A stretch of DNA of 64,000 nucleotides from Ixodes scapularis (taxonomy: Eukaryota; Arthropoda; Arachnida; Ixodida; Ixodidae): contig NW_024609846.1 of NCBI RefSeq assembly GCF_016920785.2, positions 76,827,816 to 76,891,815 on the forward strand, read 5' to 3'. The position numbers and the translations under genes are program-made. The notes beneath the pieces were generated by a model. It was not told the origin of the DNA. It saw only the letters and a program-made list of their open reading frames with translations, and searched no databases. Positions 61,884 through 64,000 of the stretch are shown one piece after another; position 1 is the first letter of the stretch; every line of letters starts with the position of its first letter.

Positions 61884-62345
61884 GCCGCGAAACACCCTAG
61901 GTTCGATTTCGAAAGATTTTGATATTTTCGAACCGAACTGATGTTCGAATTCGAAAGGTTTCGATATTTTCGACCGTACGAAGATTCGATTTTGAAAATT
62001 CGCAACTTTCAAAAATCGTGGAGTTTCGAATTCGAAAAGTTCGAAGCTTTCACGGTTTCTAAAAGTTCGGGTTCGATTATTTCGAATATCTTTTTACTTG
62101 AGGTTCGAGAAAATCGAAGATTTCGGACTTTCCTAACTTGAAATTCAAGAGATTCGAATGTTTCGATTTTCTTTGGAACTGAAAATCGAAAAATTCGAAT
62201 GTTTCGAATTCTTATAGACATGAAGGTCGATAAATTCGAAGATTTCGAATTTCCTTCTACATAAAGGTCGAAAGGCTCGAAGGTTTCGATTCTCTTTTAG
62301 AGCTAAATTCGAAAAAGAAACTTAGGTTTCGAATTTCTTTAAAGT
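61884..62345. repeat. TTCGAA-tiled array (hAT-like element end)
   Basis: About 460 bp saturated with TTCGAA, TTTCGAAT and ATTCGAA words. The pre-insertion site of hAT#2 reads TAGGGATGCCGCGAA, and TAGGGATG is a common hAT-type terminus; hAT#2 therefore landed in the tip of this older element. The opposite end was not found. Confidence 0.7.
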
Positions 62346-62557
62346 CCAAGTGCGCAAAGTTCGAAGTCCGGTTTTCATGCTCCGCCACAGTTTCAGTTTC
62401 AAATAACGTTTTCACCCCTCACTGGTTTTCACGAAATCAGGTTTAGAAATGTTCGGGTATAATATTCAGATTTCGCGAAGTTGGAGTGTTCCGGATGTGC
62501 TGGATTATTTGCCAGTGCAGAGTGACGTGTGCAGATCAGTAATTGGGCCGCCAGCCC

Positions 62558-62582
62558 GGGGGGGGGGGGGGGGGGGGGGGGG
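62558..62582 (+). repeat. 25-nt G homopolymer within a SINE copy
   Basis: Sits directly after the CACGTTAAAGA core (minus strand), where the SINE at 63365 has only AATCCC. Confidence 0.95.
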
Positions 62583-62660
62583 TCTTTAACGTGCATCACG
62601 CAGTAGTAATCACACGAACTCGTCCAGTTCGAAACGGCCAGGGGAAGGCAGGTGGTTGAG
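62583..62660 (-). repeat. SINE fragment sharing the CACGTTAAA core
   Basis: The minus strand reads TCGAACTGGACGAGTTCGTG, then GATTACTACTGCGTGATGCA, then CGTTAAAGACCCC, closely matching 63466-63542 of the intact SINE. Its tRNA head was not recognised. Confidence 0.75.
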
Positions 62661-62823
62661 GGCACTCCGTATAGAGGAGGCTATGTTGAGGGTCACTTGA
62701 GGCTCAGAAAAACCTTGAAGCGATCTGGCAAACTGCCTCCCCACCCCCTTGCACTTGCACGCTGGTAGTAATCCGCTCGAACGACGCCCGAGTGACGCTG
62801 GCATATAGTAAGTTTAGTGTGTA

Positions 62824-63062
62824 CATGATGCAAAATCCTGAGACTGGGAATGAAATTTAAAAGGAAAAGTGTAAGAAGACAGAAAAAAGGGGACAAGACA
62901 ACAAAACTCAGCTCAAAAATAACGTCTCAAACTCAACTCAACTGAGTTTGAGACTTTGTCCTGTCGCCTTTTTTCTTTCTTCTTACACTATTTCGTTCGA
63001 ATTTCATTCCCAGTCCCGGGATTTAGCATGATGATCAATATACACCAGGTCGCCTGCACCTT
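62824..63062. repeat. Long hairpin repeat (copy C)
   Basis: Arms 62824-62900 and 62956-63033 (about 77 bp, several mismatches) share CTGAGACTGGGAATGAAAT-like and GTGTAAGAAG segments and CATGATG at the outer ends. An inner 12-bp palindrome lies at 62924-62954. On the right follows ATACACCAGGTCGCCTGCAC, the conserved flank. Confidence 0.95.
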
Positions 63063-63206
63063 GACAATGTTTTAGTTTGTAATTGTTTTGGAGGTTTTTT
63101 TCCGGAGACGGAAGAAACGCCGAGCAAAAAGCACAGAAGCCATCACAACTTGAGGTCGAGGAGCGTTCTACCATACCAGCTGCGTCGGAAGAGGAAGAAC
63201 GGAAAA

Positions 63207-63259
63207 GGGGGGGGGGGGGGGGAAGGGGGGGGGGGTTCCAGCCTCCCCCCCCCCCCCCC
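63207..63259 (+). repeat. G run, G run, C run (inverted homopolymers)
   Basis: 16 G (63207-63222), 11 G (63225-63235) and 15 C (63245-63259) can fold into a G:C stem. Confidence 0.95.
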
Positions 63260-63364
63260 GATATTTCGGACTGTTAAAGAAAACAATACGGGGAAAGAGA
63301 ACATGGTCGGGCTTATTTTAATCTGAAATTATTTATGCATATGTGTAGCTACTGTCGCTCTTCA

Positions 63365-63656
63365 AGGGAGGAAGTGGCCGAATGGGCTAACGCGTCTCAG
63401 CTCGGAAAGTGGAGCGAAAGCTTGCGCTGGGAAACTCCTGGGTTCGATCCCCGCCGCCCCCGCCCGTTTCGATCTGGATGAGTTTCGTACCGGCACGCGT
63501 TCGTGTGATCACTACTGCGTGATGCACGTTAAAAATCCCAGGTTAGCGGTTGTACCGCACTGGCTAAAATTTCTCATCTACAGCTAAGAGACCGATTACC
63601 CGTTGAGGCGCATCTCCATCAAGGCTACATAAACATAAAGAGCAAGCCAAATTTTT
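63365..63656 (+). repeat. tRNA-derived SINE, full length, 13-bp target duplication
   Basis: 292 bp flanked by the perfect duplication CTGTCGCTCTTCA (63352-63364 and 63657-63669). The head resembles a class II (Ser/Leu-type) tRNA: A box TGGCCGAATGG (63374-63384), a long variable-arm-like segment and B box GGGTTCGATCC (63440-63450). The body contains GTGATGCACGTTAAAAATCC, a core shared with many invertebrate SINEs. The tail is A/T-rich (CAAGCCAAATTTTT). RNA polymerase III transcribed and mobilised by a LINE, by family knowledge. Confidence 0.92.
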
Positions 63657-63669
63657 CTGTCGCTCTTCA

Positions 63670-63901
63670 CTGCATAAAAGATAGCGTAGTTGGTCATTAT
63701 TAGAAATTCGTTGTCAGAAGGCACTACTCGTCACATGCTTAGCGGTTCGGAAGTTCAAAGCTATGTCTTTTCGACCTAAATAACTTTGCCATTGGTAAAA
63801 AATAAGAAATAAATAAACATAACAATAAATGCAAAAAAAAAAAAAATAAAAAAGCTGGAGAAAAAAAAACTATCAAGAATCCTGTCGTATTACACCTGAG
63901 A
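63670..63901. other. No gene recognised
   Basis: A-rich DNA between the SINE and the last hairpin repeat. Confidence 0.4.
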
Positions 63902-64000
63902 CTGCGGTGGAAGAAATCGGAAGAACTTTCAGTAGAAGGAACAGACACAGAGAACGTCTGTTCCTTCTACTGAAAGTTCTTCCGATTTCTTCCACCGCAG
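63902..64000. repeat. Long hairpin repeat (copy D), cut by window end
   Basis: Perfect 45-bp arms 63902-63946 and 63956-64000, loop ACAGAGAAC. It is preceded by CACCTGAGA, as in copies B and C (CCTGAGACTGGG). Confidence 0.95.

Noticed and set aside
63365..63450. Serine/leucine tRNA gene
   Set aside because: The tRNA-like head continues into a SINE body and the unit has a 13-bp target duplication.

Overview
The window reads as nuclear DNA of a chelicerate, most likely an ixodid tick. Support: one spliced M13 (neprilysin-like) metallopeptidase gene is split over large introns; the rest is a dense mosaic of LINEs with RNase H, CR1/L2-like LINEs, tRNA-derived SINEs, hAT and Mutator-like DNA transposons, MITEs and one Ty3-type LTR retrotransposon. 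There are no bacterial-style operons. The tick assignment is inference; no species marker is present.

Layout. 0.3-4.3 kb: a decayed CR1/L2-like LINE on the minus strand, cut by a 329-bp hAT MITE. 4.4-12 kb: hairpin repeats and MITEs, including a three-layer nest at 6.5-8.6 kb. 12.2-23.3 kb: plus-strand exons of the M13 peptidase, ending in a convincing last exon at 23113-23236, with introns full of MITEs. 24.5-31.8 kb: a second LINE on the minus strand, split by a 4.27-kb intact Ty3-type element. 32.6-38.5 kb: a MITE split by a full-length I-group LINE with two intact ORFs and a target-site duplication. 38.5-40.1 kb: two LINE fragments. 40.17-49.71 kb: a hAT element with a perfect 8-bp duplication. 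Inside it lies a second hAT element (41.1-47.0 kb, also with a perfect 8-bp duplication), and inside that a Mutator-like transposase gene flanked by minisatellite blocks. 50.43-61.88 kb: a sister hAT element, again with a perfect duplication, containing a second I-group LINE (53.8-59.5 kb). 61.9-64 kb: a TTCGAA-rich array, SINEs and two hairpin repeats, the last cut by the window end.

The window is therefore a stratigraphic record of nested insertions, many dated relative to each other by exact duplications. Only the Ty3-type element and the first I-group LINE look recently active. The most unusual structure is (a) a set of hAT-like elements whose subterminal DNA is tiled with a different short palindromic word in each family, and (b) a set of long hairpin repeats that share flanking DNA but have unrelated stems.
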